A stretch of 64,000 bases of DNA from Lysobacter spongiicola DSM 21749. Lineage in GTDB: Bacteria; Pseudomonadota; Gammaproteobacteria; Xanthomonadales; Xanthomonadaceae. The stretch is taken from assembly GCF_900167055.1 (NCBI RefSeq), contig NZ_FUXP01000001.1, forward strand, positions 124,001-188,000, written 5' to 3'. The first letter of the stretch is position 1, and each line of letters begins with the position of its first letter. The notes under the pieces were generated by a model. That model saw nothing but the letters and a program-made list of their open reading frames with translations. It was not told the DNA's origin and searched no databases. Of this stretch, positions 35,641 through 44,483 are shown in pieces. The position numbers were made by a program, and so were the translations under genes.

Positions 35641-35669
35641 AATGCTGCGATCCGGAAGGAGCGGGGAGC

Positions 35670-36098
35670 TCAGTCGCCCACGCCCCGGATGGTGCGCAGC
35701 GAACCTTCACGCGATCCGAAATAGGCAGCGAGATCGGCGATCTGCTGGTCCGTCAGGTCCTTGGCCTGGCTCGCCATCAGCGCGTGGTCGCGATTGCCGT
35801 TGCGATAGGCCTGCAGCGCCTGCGCAGTGTAATCGGCGTACTGGCCACCGATGAGCGGATAGCTGGCATCGATGGGCGCGAGACCCTCGGCGCCGTGGCA
35901 GTCCACGCAGGACTGGCCGGTGGCCTCCCGCTTCTCCTGTGCGAGGCGTTCGCCCGCGGCGATGTTGCCGGCCGGCAGGCCCGCGGACGAAGAAACCGCG
36001 GCGTCGCTGTGGGTCACGCCGGACTCCTCGGAAGAGCAGGCGGCGAGCAGCAGGGCAGCGGCGAGTGCAGGGGCGATGGCGAAGTTGCGGATCGTCAT
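35670..36098 (-). CDS. Monohaem cytochrome c lipoprotein
   Basis: A 142-aa c-type cytochrome. The lipoprotein signal ends LLLAACSS (Cys at about 21), followed by a Ser/Ala linker, one haem site CVDCH and the axial Met in HALMASQA. PLIGGQYADYTAQALQAYRNG and LTDQQIADLAAYFGS are typical of class I cytochromes resembling half of cytochrome c4. It is probably membrane-anchored on the periplasmic side and shuttles electrons to a terminal oxidase. It follows a soluble partner gene by 11 bp in the same operon. Confidence 0.9.
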   Translation of the reverse strand: MTIRNFAIAPALAAALLLAACSSEESGVTHSDAAVSSSAGLPAGNIAAGERLAQEKREATGQSCVDCHGAEGLAPIDASYPLIGGQYADYTAQALQAYRNGNRDHALMASQAKDLTDQQIADLAAYFGSREGSLRTIRGVGD

Positions 36099-36109
36099 GG
36101 ACTGCACTC

Positions 36110-36430
36110 TCACTTCAGGTTTGAAAGATAGGCGGCGAGATCGGCGATGTCCTGGTCCGAGAAGCCCTGGGACTGGACCTGCATCGTCGGATGCTTGCGG
36201 CTGCCACGCTTGTAGTCGCTCAGCGCGTTCACCAGGTACTGCTCGGACTGCCCGCCGATCTTGGGCACGTGGTAGTTCGGATAGGCGTTCTTGTAGCCCT
36301 CGACGCCATGGCAACCCTGGCAGGTATAGGCCAGGAGGCGGCCGTTCTCGACGTTGCCCTCCTGGGCGGCGGCCGGGGCGGCGGCGATGGATAGGGCCAG
36401 GCAGGCGGCGGTCGTCAGCGGTCGCATCAT
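36110..36430 (-). CDS. Monohaem periplasmic cytochrome c
   Basis: A 106-aa c-type cytochrome with a cleavable signal peptide (to about AAAQ), one haem site CQGCH and axial Met in HPTMQVQS. VPKIGGQSEQYLVNALSDYKRG and FSDQDIADLAAYLSNLK match one lobe of cytochrome c4. With the downstream lipoprotein cytochrome, it looks like the two haem lobes of cytochrome c4 encoded by separate genes. The start could be ATG 36430 or 36427. Confidence 0.9.
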   Translation of the reverse strand: MMRPLTTAACLALSIAAAPAAAQEGNVENGRLLAYTCQGCHGVEGYKNAYPNYHVPKIGGQSEQYLVNALSDYKRGSRKHPTMQVQSQGFSDQDIADLAAYLSNLK

Positions 36431-36701
36431 GTCGTAGTCCGCAATCTCTTGTAGCTAGCGAAAGGTGTTGAAGCGGCGGGTCGGGGTACGCACAATGCGC
36501 TCCCCAGCGCACAAGCGGTGAAGTATAGCCCGCACGCGCCCGGCCGCGAAGGGAGCAGCGGCACCGGCCTCCAGCCCGTCCCCCTGTCGCACCTCACCAT
36601 GACCTTCGGCGGATGGGGATTCGGCCCGGGTACTGATATACCTATCTACAACACCGGCATGGCGCCGGTTCCCGCCTGCACCACCTGACTGGGGTCTTCC
36701 G

Positions 36702-37847
36702 ATGCTGCACCACATCCTGTTCCGTTCCCGCACCCGCGGCGCTGCCCCCGCAGCCGCCCTCGCGCTGGCCTGCCTGTTCGCCGTCGCCGCTTGCAGCGGC
36801 GGCGCGAAGGAGGCGGGCAAGGACGACGAAAAGGCCGAAGAAGCGGTGCCCGTGGAAGTGGCCGGGGTCACCCGCCAGGCCGTCGCGGCAAGCTACACGG
36901 GCACGGCACCGCTTGAAGCGCCCACCGAGGCGCAGGTCGTGGCGAAGACTTCCGGCGTGGCATTGGAGGTCCTGGTCGAGGAGGGCGACCACGTGCGTGC
37001 GGGGCAGGTGCTGGCGCGCCTCGACGCTGATCGGGCGCGCTTGCAGGCAGACCAGACCGCAGCGCAGATGAGGAAGCTGGAGAACCAGTTCGCCCGGGCG
37101 GAGCGTCTCGCGGCGGAGCAGCTGATCGCGGCCTCGGACCACGACCAGATCCGCTTCGACCTCGAGAATGCACGTGCCACCAACAGGTTGGCCAATCTGG
37201 AGCTGTCCTACGCCGAAGTGAAGGCTCCGATCGACGGCGTGGTCGCGTCGGTCAGCCCCAAGCCGGGCAACTTCGTGCAGATCAACACGCCGATCGTGCG
37301 CATCGTCGATACCTCCCGGCTCGAGGCGGTGCTGAACGTGCCCGAGCGTGAGCTGGCCACATTGCAGACCGGCCTGCCGGTGACGATGCAGGTCGACGCC
37401 TTGCCGGGCCAGACCTTCGAGGGCGTGATCGACCGGATGTCGCCGGTGGTGGACGCGGGCAGCGGCACGTTCCGGGTGATCATGGCGTTCGAGGGCGGTG
37501 GCGTGCTGCAGCCGGGCATGTTCGGCCGGATCAGCATCGACTACGACCAGCGTGCCGACGCACTCGTGGTACCACGGGTCGCCCTGCTCGAGGGGCAGGG
37601 CGAGCCGGCCGTGTTCGCGGTGCGCGAGGGCAAGGTCGCACGCACGCCGATCGAGCTGGGTTACCTGGACGGCCAGTGGGCCGAGGTCCGCGGCGGGCTT
37701 GAGCTGGGAGACCAGGTCGTGGTCGCCGGCAAGAGCGCCTTGCGCGAAGGCACGGCCGTCAGCGTCATCGGAGCGCCTGCACCGGCCGCTCTGGCGGATG
37801 GTGCAGGCGCCGAACAGGCTGCCTCGCCCACCGCCCAGAGCCAGTAA
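36702..37847 (+). CDS. RND efflux periplasmic adaptor subunit
   Basis: A 381-aa membrane-fusion protein linking an RND pump to an outer-membrane channel. The lipoprotein signal ends AACSGG (Cys about 28). Biotinyl-lipoyl halves flank an alpha-helical hairpin (GVALEVLVEEGDHVRAGQVL, ARLQADQTAAQMRKLENQ, APIDGVVASVSPKPGNFVQI), followed by beta-barrel and membrane-proximal domains. The adaptor is the first gene of a three-gene operon with two different pump genes. No TolC/OprM-like gene is present, so the channel must come from elsewhere. No dedicated regulator is adjacent. The 271 bp upstream hold no gene. Confidence 0.92.
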   Translation: MLHHILFRSRTRGAAPAAALALACLFAVAACSGGAKEAGKDDEKAEEAVPVEVAGVTRQAVAASYTGTAPLEAPTEAQVVAKTSGVALEVLVEEGDHVRAGQVLARLDADRARLQADQTAAQMRKLENQFARAERLAAEQLIAASDHDQIRFDLENARATNRLANLELSYAEVKAPIDGVVASVSPKPGNFVQINTPIVRIVDTSRLEAVLNVPERELATLQTGLPVTMQVDALPGQTFEGVIDRMSPVVDAGSGTFRVIMAFEGGGVLQPGMFGRISIDYDQRADALVVPRVALLEGQGEPAVFAVREGKVARTPIELGYLDGQWAEVRGGLELGDQVVVAGKSALREGTAVSVIGAPAPAALADGAGAEQAASPTAQSQ

Positions 37848-37858
37848 CGGAGGCGCCC

Positions 37859-40800
37859 ATGAGCGAGAACACACAGCCTTCCGGGCATGGCCCGAGTCCG
37901 GACGGCGGCGAAGCGATGCCCGATGCCGGGCGTTTCAGCCTGGTCGAGTTTTCCACCCGGCGCCGCGTCACCGTCGCGATGGTCACGATCACGTTCCTGC
38001 TGTTCGGACTGATCGCGCTGGGCAACCTCAACGTCAACCTGTTGCCGGATCTCAGCTACCCGACCCTGACGGTGCGTACCGAGTACACCGGCGCCGCGCC
38101 GGCCGAGATCGAGACGCTGATCAGCGAGCCGGTGGAAGAGGCGGTGGGCGTGGTCAAGGGGCTGCGCAAGCTCAAGTCGGTATCGCGTACCGGCCAGAGC
38201 GACGTGGTGCTCGAGTTCGCCTGGGGCACCGACATGGACCAGGCCAGCCTGGAGGTACGCGACAAGATGGAGGCGCTGCAGATGCCACTGGAGGCCGAGC
38301 CTCCGGTGCTGCTGCGTTTCAATCCTTCGACCGAACCGATCGTGCGCCTGGCGCTGTCGGCCACCGGCGACGCGGACGGCACCGCGCAACTGACAGCGCT
38401 GCGACGGTATGCGGACGACGACCTCAAGAAGAAGCTGGAACCGGTCGAGGGCGTCGCCGCGGTCAAGGTCGGCGGCGGCCTGGAAGACGAAGTCCAGGTG
38501 CTGATCGACCAGCAGAAGCTGGCGCAGCTCAACCTGCCGATCGAGCGCGTGATCGAACGGCTGCAGCAGGAGAACATCAACATCTCCGGTGGCCGCCTCG
38601 AGGAAGGCTCGCAGCGCTACCTGGTGCGCACGGTGAACCAGTTCGCCAGCGTCGAGGAGATCGGCAACATGCTGGTGTCCACCAGCGCCGGCGGCAACAA
38701 CGCGGCGCAGGATGCCGCATTGCAGATGGCACGCGTGGCCGCGGCCACGGGTTCGGCCGATGCCATGGCCGCTGCGGCGTCGGTTCAGAGCGCCTCTTCA
38801 GGCGCTTCGAGCACGGTCGCTGGCGGGATGCCAGTACGCCTGCGAGACGTCGCGATCGTCCGCCAGGGCCACAAGGAACGCGAGGCCATCATCCGGCTGG
38901 ACGGGCAGGAGGCGGTGGAGCTCGCCATCTACAAGGAGGGTGATGCCAACACCGTGGCCACGGCGGACGCCGTGCATGCCAGCCTGGAGAACATCCGCAA
39001 GCAGGTCCTGCCGGGCGTCGAGTTGACGGTGATCGAGGACCAGTCGACCTTCATCCGCCACGCCATCAGCGACGTCAAGGTCGACGCGCTCATCGGTGGC
39101 GCGCTCGCGATCCTGATCATCTTCCTGTTCCTGCGCGATGGCTGGAGCACGTTCGTCATCAGCCTGTCGTTGCCGGTATCGATCGTCACCACGTTCTTCT
39201 TCATGGGACAGCTGGACCTGAGCCTCAACGTGATGTCGCTGGGCGGCCTGGCACTGGCGACCGGCCTGGTGGTGGATGACTCGATCGTGGTGCTGGAGTC
39301 GATCGCCAAGGCGCGCGAGCGCGGGCTCGGCATCCTGCAGGCGGCGATCACCGGGACACGCGAAGTCAGCATGGCGGTGGTCGCCTCGACGTTGACGACG
39401 ATCGCGGTGTTCCTGCCGCTGGTGTTCGTCGAGGGCGTGGCCGGCGAACTCTTCCGCGACCAGGCCTTGACCGTGGCGATCGCGATCGCGATCTCGCTGG
39501 CGGTGTCCATGACGCTCATCCCGATGCTGAGCGCGCTCAAGGGGCGCCCGCCGCTGGCATTCCCCGAGGAGCCGCCGCACCCGGATTGGCGCCCGGATTC
39601 CCGCCTGCAGAAGCCGTTGGCCCTTGCCGGCCGTGGTGCGCGTGCCGGTGCCCGGGGTGGCTTCTTCGGCCTGGCGTGGGTGGTGGTGCGTGCATGGCGC
39701 GTGGGCGCGGCCGTGGTCGGCCCGATCATGCGCAAGGCGAGCGACATCGCCATGGCCCCTTACGGCCGTGCCGAGCGCGGCTACCTCAAGCTGTTGCCGG
39801 CAGCGCTGGACCGGCCGTGGCTGGTGCTGTCTTCCGCGGCGGGCGCCTTCCTGCTGACGCTGCTGATGGTGCCGATGCTGGGCTCCGACCTCATTCCACA
39901 GTTGGCGCAGGACCGGTTCGAGATGACGGTCAAGCTGCCGCCGGGCACCCCGCTGGCACAGACCGACGCGCTGGTGCGCGAACTGCAGGCAGGGCAGGCC
40001 GATGCGCCTGGTCTCCATGCAATCTACGGGGTGAGCGGCAGCGGCACCCGGCTGGACGCCAACCCGACCGAGAGCGGAGAGAACATCGGCAAGCTGAGCA
40101 TCGTGATGGCCGATGGCGGCAGCGAGGAAGTCGAATCGAACACTACCGAGCGCCTGCGCGAAGCCATGCAGGCACATCCCGGCGCACAGGTCGACTTCAG
40201 CCGACCGGAGCTCTTCAGTTTCTCGCCGCCCCTGGAGATCGAACTGCAGGGCAACGACCTGCAGGCGATCGAGCAGGCCGGGCGGGCGATGGCGGACATG
40301 CTCCGCGACAACCCGCATTACGCCGACGTCAGCTCCACCGTGGAGCAGGGCTTCCCCGAGATCCAGATCCACTTCGACCAGGAGCGCGCGGCCGCGCTCG
40401 GCCTGACCACCCGTCAGATCGCCGACGCGGTGGTGGCGAAGGTGCGGGGCGAGGTGGCCACCCGCTACAGCTTCCGGGACCGCAAGATCGACGTGCTCGT
40501 GCGGGCGCAGCAGGATGACCGGTCGTCGGTGGCCGACATCCGCAACCTGATCATCAACCCGGGTGGTAGTGCGACGGTCCGCCTGGGCTCGGTGGCCGAG
40601 GTGGTCGAAACCATGGGGCCTAGCGAGATCCATCGGGCCGACCAGGTGCGCGTCGCGATCGTGTCGGCGAACCTGCGCGACATCGACCTGGGCAGCGCGG
40701 TGCAGGAAGTGCAGGCGATGGTCGACGACAATCCCTTGGGGCCGGGCGTGCAGATGCGCATCGGGGGGCAGGGTGAAGAGCTGAGCCAGTCGGTGAAGTC

Positions 40801-41374
40801 GCTGCTGTTCGCGTTCGGACTGGCGATCTTCCTGGTCTACCTGGTGATGGCGTCGCAGTTCGAATCGCTGCTGCACCCGTTCGTCATCCTGTTCACCATC
40901 CCGCTGGCACTGGTGGGTGCGGTGTTGGCACTGCTGCTGACGGGTTCGTCGGTGTCAGTGGTGGTGTTCATCGGTTTGATCCTGCTGGTAGGCCTGGTGA
41001 CCAAGACGGCGATCATCCTGATCGACAAGGTCAACCAGTTGCGCGAGGCGGGTGTCGCCAAGCGCGAGGCGCTGGTGGAAGGCGCGCGCTCGCGCCTGCG
41101 GCCGATCATCATGACCACGCTGTGCACGCTGTTCGGCTTCCTGCCGCTGGCGCTCGCGTTCGGTGAAGGTTCCGAGGTGCGCTCACCGATGGCGATCACC
41201 GTCATCGGCGGCCTGCTGGTGTCGACCCTGCTGACCCTGCTGGTGATCCCGGTGGTCTACGACCGGCTCGACCGTCGCGCGGATGCGTACTACCGCGAGC
41301 GGGGCTCCCGGGCGGCGCGGTTGGCCGGTGGCACGGACGATGAAGACGGCGACGGACTGGAGCAGCCTGCATGA
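37859..41374 (+). CDS. RND efflux pump subunit 1 (HAE1 family, complete proton relay)
   Basis: An 1171-aa inner-membrane transporter, longer than the usual 1020-1050. Twelve helices and two large periplasmic loops are seen. The proton relay is complete: Asp473-Asp474 in GLVVDDSIVVLES and Lys1049 in GLVTKTAIILID. Extra length comes from an Ala/Ser/Gly-rich insert (about residues 272-322) in the first periplasmic loop and an insert of about 60 residues between helices 6 and 7 (from GRPPLAFPEEPP to the segment before LDRPW). It starts 11 bp after the adaptor gene and overlaps the next pump gene by 4 bp (ATGA), so the two pump proteins are made together and may form a mixed trimer. Confidence 0.93.
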   Translation: MSENTQPSGHGPSPDGGEAMPDAGRFSLVEFSTRRRVTVAMVTITFLLFGLIALGNLNVNLLPDLSYPTLTVRTEYTGAAPAEIETLISEPVEEAVGVVKGLRKLKSVSRTGQSDVVLEFAWGTDMDQASLEVRDKMEALQMPLEAEPPVLLRFNPSTEPIVRLALSATGDADGTAQLTALRRYADDDLKKKLEPVEGVAAVKVGGGLEDEVQVLIDQQKLAQLNLPIERVIERLQQENINISGGRLEEGSQRYLVRTVNQFASVEEIGNMLVSTSAGGNNAAQDAALQMARVAAATGSADAMAAAASVQSASSGASSTVAGGMPVRLRDVAIVRQGHKEREAIIRLDGQEAVELAIYKEGDANTVATADAVHASLENIRKQVLPGVELTVIEDQSTFIRHAISDVKVDALIGGALAILIIFLFLRDGWSTFVISLSLPVSIVTTFFFMGQLDLSLNVMSLGGLALATGLVVDDSIVVLESIAKARERGLGILQAAITGTREVSMAVVASTLTTIAVFLPLVFVEGVAGELFRDQALTVAIAIAISLAVSMTLIPMLSALKGRPPLAFPEEPPHPDWRPDSRLQKPLALAGRGARAGARGGFFGLAWVVVRAWRVGAAVVGPIMRKASDIAMAPYGRAERGYLKLLPAALDRPWLVLSSAAGAFLLTLLMVPMLGSDLIPQLAQDRFEMTVKLPPGTPLAQTDALVRELQAGQADAPGLHAIYGVSGSGTRLDANPTESGENIGKLSIVMADGGSEEVESNTTERLREAMQAHPGAQVDFSRPELFSFSPPLEIELQGNDLQAIEQAGRAMADMLRDNPHYADVSSTVEQGFPEIQIHFDQERAAALGLTTRQIADAVVAKVRGEVATRYSFRDRKIDVLVRAQQDDRSSVADIRNLIINPGGSATVRLGSVAEVVETMGPSEIHRADQVRVAIVSANLRDIDLGSAVQEVQAMVDDNPLGPGVQMRIGGQGEELSQSVKSLLFAFGLAIFLVYLVMASQFESLLHPFVILFTIPLALVGAVLALLLTGSSVSVVVFIGLILLVGLVTKTAIILIDKVNQLREAGVAKREALVEGARSRLRPIIMTTLCTLFGFLPLALAFGEGSEVRSPMAITVIGGLLVSTLLTLLVIPVVYDRLDRRADAYYRERGSRAARLAGGTDDEDGDGLEQPA

Positions 41375-44300
41375 GCGTCGCGGAACTGAGCCTGAGGCGG
41401 CCGGTCACGACGGTGATGCTGTTCGTGTCGATGTTCGTTATCGGCCTGATCGCCGCGGTGCGCTTGCCATTGGAGGCACTGCCTTCGCTGTCGTATCCTG
41501 CGGTGTTCGTGCAGTTGCCGTACCTGGGGTCCACGCCCGAGGAAGTGGAGCGGATGGTGTTGCGGCCGGCGGAGGAAGCGCTGGCCACGATGAGCGGGCT
41601 GGAGCGCATGCAGGGCGAGGCGAACGCGGACGGCGCGTTCGTCGGGGTGTTCTATTCCGACTGGGACACCGACGTGCAGATCGCCGCATCGGAAGCGCGC
41701 GAGCGCCTGGACGCGATCCGCGACGAGCTGCCCGACGACCTGCAACGCTACTTCGTCGGCAACTTCTCCACCGATGACCAGGCGATCCTGCAGGTGCGGC
41801 TGGCGGGCGAAACGGACCTGACCGGCAGCTACGAGATGATCGAGCGGGAGTTCCAGCGCCCGCTCGAACGCGTCCCGGGCGTGGCCAAGGTCGATATCGT
41901 CGGCGCGCCTCCCAACGAGATCGAGGTCGCGATCGACCCCGAGCGGCTGGGCGCCCACGGGATCAGCCTCAACGAACTCAACACCCGCCTGCGTACGGTG
42001 AACTTCTCCTTGTCCGCCGGCCAGATTGAAGCAGGGCAACAACGCCTGCGCGTACAGCCGGTGGGGGAGATGGCGAACCTCGACCAGTTGCGCGACCTGG
42101 TGATCAACCAGAGCGGCCTGCGTCTGCGTGACATCGCCGATGTACGGCTGAAGCCGCAGCGGATGAATTACGGGCGGCGGCTGGATGGCCAGCCGGCGGT
42201 GGGGCTGGAGATCTTCAAGGAGCGTAACGCGAACCTGGTGGAGGTCTCCACTGCGGCACTTGCGGAGATCGACCGCGTCCGAGAGCGGACGGACCTGAGC
42301 CACATCCAGGTCAAGGTCGTCGAGAATCTGGGCGAAGACGTCACCAGCTCGTTGTTGGAGCTGGCCGAAGCGGGTGGCGTCGGCCTGGTCCTGTCGATCG
42401 CGGTGTTGTTCTTCTTCCTGCGCCATTGGCCGTCGACGCTGATGGTGACCCTGGCCATCCCGATCTGCTTCGTGATGACGCTCGGCTTCATGTACTTCGC
42501 CGGCGTAACGCTCAACGTCCTGTCGTTGATGGGGCTGCTGCTGGCGGTCGGCATGCTGGTGGACAACGCGGTGGTGGTGGTCGAAAGCATCTACCAGGAG
42601 CGCGAGCGGCTACCCGGGCAGCCGATGCGCGCCTCGATCGTCGGTACCCGCAACGTCGCCATCGCCCTGTCGGCGGGCACGCTGTGCCACTGCATCGTGT
42701 TCGTGCCGAACCTGTTCGGCGAGACCAACGACATCAGCATCTTCATGACCCAGATCGCAATCACGATCTCGGTGTCGCTGCTGGCGTCCTGGCTGGTGGC
42801 GGTGAGCCTGATCCCGATGCTGTCGGCGCGGATGAAGACGCCGCCCGCCGTGCGCAACGAGAAGGGCGTGATCCAGCGCCTGCAGGCGCGCTATGCGCGC
42901 TTCCTGCGCTGGACCCTCGAGCACCGCGGCTGGAGCGTGCTGGGCATCCTGATGATCATCGCCGTCAGCATCGTGCCGATGACGCAGACCAAGTTCGACA
43001 TGTTCGGCGGAGGCGAGGACAGCACCGAAGCCAACGTCTTCTACCAGTGGAACGGCAGCTACACCAAGGAGCAGATCTCCGAGGAGGTGCGCCGGGTCGA
43101 GGCTTTCCTTAACGACAACCGCGAGCGTTTCCAGATCCAGCAGATCTACTCGTGGTACAGCGAGCAAGGCTGGGCCGGGACCGAAGTCACCTTCCGGGAT
43201 GGCGTCGAGAAGCCGTCCGAGCTGGTGGAGGCGATTGGCAAGGAACTGCCCAAGTCCGCGCGCGCGAAGATCGGCATCGGCGAACGCGGTGGCAATGACG
43301 ATGGTGGCAAGGTGCAGGTCCAACTGGTGGGCGACTCGACCCAGGAGCTGGCTGCGCTTGCCAAGGACATCGTTCCGATCCTGGCCGCGAACCCGGAACT
43401 GCGCGACGTGCGCGTGGATGCCGGTGACCAGAACAGCGAGCTGACGGTGCGGGTCGACCGCGATCGCGCGGCGGCTTTCGGGTTCAGTGCGCAGGAAGTC
43501 TCCCAGTTCGTCTCGCTGGCGTTGCGCGGGGCGCAATTGCGGGACTTCCGCCAGGGCGACCGCGAGGTGCCGGTGTGGGTGCGTTTCGAAGACGCCGAGC
43601 ATTTCGGGGTGGAGGACATCGCCGGTCTCACCGTACGCGCCGCCGATGGACGCACCGTCCCGCTGATGGCGATGGTGGACGTGGCGGTGCAGCCCGCAGC
43701 GACCGAAATCAGCCGGACCAACCGCCAGACGACGCTGACCATACAGGCCGGGCTCGCCGGCGAGACCACGGTACCCGAGGCCCGCGAGGTGATGGAGCGG
43801 GTGATGGGCAACGTCTCCTTCCCGGCCGGCTACAGCTACAGCTTCGACGGCAGCGCCTTCCAACGCGACGAGGACGCCGGTGCGCAGATGGTCTTCAACC
43901 TGGTCATCGCATTGGTGATGATCTACGTGGTGATGGCAGCGGTCTTCGAATCGCTGATCTTCCCCTCGGCGATCATGAGCTGCGTGCTGTTCTCCATCTT
44001 CGGCGTGTTCTGGCTGTTCTGGCTCACCGGCACGACCTTCTCGGTGATGGCCTTCATCGGCATCCTGGTGCTGATGGGCGTGGTGGTGAACAACGGCATC
44101 GTCATGATCGAGCACATCAACAACCTGCGCAGGAAAGGCCTGGCACGTACCGACGCACTGGTGGAAGGCAGTCGCGAACGCCTGCGGCCGATCATGATGA
44201 CCATGGGCACGGCGATCCTGGCGATGGTGCCGATCGGCCTGAGCGATACCCAGGTGCTGGGCGGGATCACGTACTTCCCGATGGCACGCGCTGTGGCCGG

Positions 44301-44445
44301 CGGACTGGCGTTTTCCACCGTCGTGAGCCTGCTGTTCCTGCCGACGATCTACGCGATCCTGGATGACCTGCGCAACAACACCGCGCGCATCGTGCGCCGC
44401 GCCCGCGGCGTGCCGGCCGCCGGCCCGCAGCCGAGGACGGCGTAG
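41371..44445 (+). CDS. RND efflux pump subunit 2 (HAE1 family, variant relay residues)
   Basis: A 1024-aa RND transporter of normal length and topology. The relay positions differ from subunit 1: GMLVDNAVVVVES has Asp398-Asn399 in place of Asp-Asp, and GVVVNNGIVMIEH has Asn907 where the lysine should be. The same residues occur in the SwrC/YerP-type branch of HAE1 proteins, so it may still be active by a different coupling. In a mixed complex with subunit 1 it could be the passive partner, as proposed for other two-gene RND pumps. ATG 41371 overlaps the stop of subunit 1. Confidence 0.92.
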   Translation: MSVAELSLRRPVTTVMLFVSMFVIGLIAAVRLPLEALPSLSYPAVFVQLPYLGSTPEEVERMVLRPAEEALATMSGLERMQGEANADGAFVGVFYSDWDTDVQIAASEARERLDAIRDELPDDLQRYFVGNFSTDDQAILQVRLAGETDLTGSYEMIEREFQRPLERVPGVAKVDIVGAPPNEIEVAIDPERLGAHGISLNELNTRLRTVNFSLSAGQIEAGQQRLRVQPVGEMANLDQLRDLVINQSGLRLRDIADVRLKPQRMNYGRRLDGQPAVGLEIFKERNANLVEVSTAALAEIDRVRERTDLSHIQVKVVENLGEDVTSSLLELAEAGGVGLVLSIAVLFFFLRHWPSTLMVTLAIPICFVMTLGFMYFAGVTLNVLSLMGLLLAVGMLVDNAVVVVESIYQERERLPGQPMRASIVGTRNVAIALSAGTLCHCIVFVPNLFGETNDISIFMTQIAITISVSLLASWLVAVSLIPMLSARMKTPPAVRNEKGVIQRLQARYARFLRWTLEHRGWSVLGILMIIAVSIVPMTQTKFDMFGGGEDSTEANVFYQWNGSYTKEQISEEVRRVEAFLNDNRERFQIQQIYSWYSEQGWAGTEVTFRDGVEKPSELVEAIGKELPKSARAKIGIGERGGNDDGGKVQVQLVGDSTQELAALAKDIVPILAANPELRDVRVDAGDQNSELTVRVDRDRAAAFGFSAQEVSQFVSLALRGAQLRDFRQGDREVPVWVRFEDAEHFGVEDIAGLTVRAADGRTVPLMAMVDVAVQPAATEISRTNRQTTLTIQAGLAGETTVPEAREVMERVMGNVSFPAGYSYSFDGSAFQRDEDAGAQMVFNLVIALVMIYVVMAAVFESLIFPSAIMSCVLFSIFGVFWLFWLTGTTFSVMAFIGILVLMGVVVNNGIVMIEHINNLRRKGLARTDALVEGSRERLRPIMMTMGTAILAMVPIGLSDTQVLGGITYFPMARAVAGGLAFSTVVSLLFLPTIYAILDDLRNNTARIVRRARGVPAAGPQPRTA

Positions 44446-44461
44446 GACCTGCAATGGCTGA

Positions 44462-44483
44462 GCATGCTCCTACAGGAGCGTGC
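44462..44483. repeat. Hairpin between the RND and TraB genes, REP-like half site
   Basis: GCATGCTCC (44462-44470) pairs with GGAGCGTGC (44475-44483) around TACA, with one G-T pair. The GCTCCTACA part is the complement of the GTAGGAGC head of the REP at the lpxK end. It lies between convergent genes and overlaps the stop codon of the TraB-family gene; it could block transcription from both sides. Confidence 0.45.

Noticed and set aside
38798-40876. A 692-codon open frame antisense to RND subunit 1
   Set aside because: Shadow of the efflux gene; His/Gln/Arg-rich with no domain.
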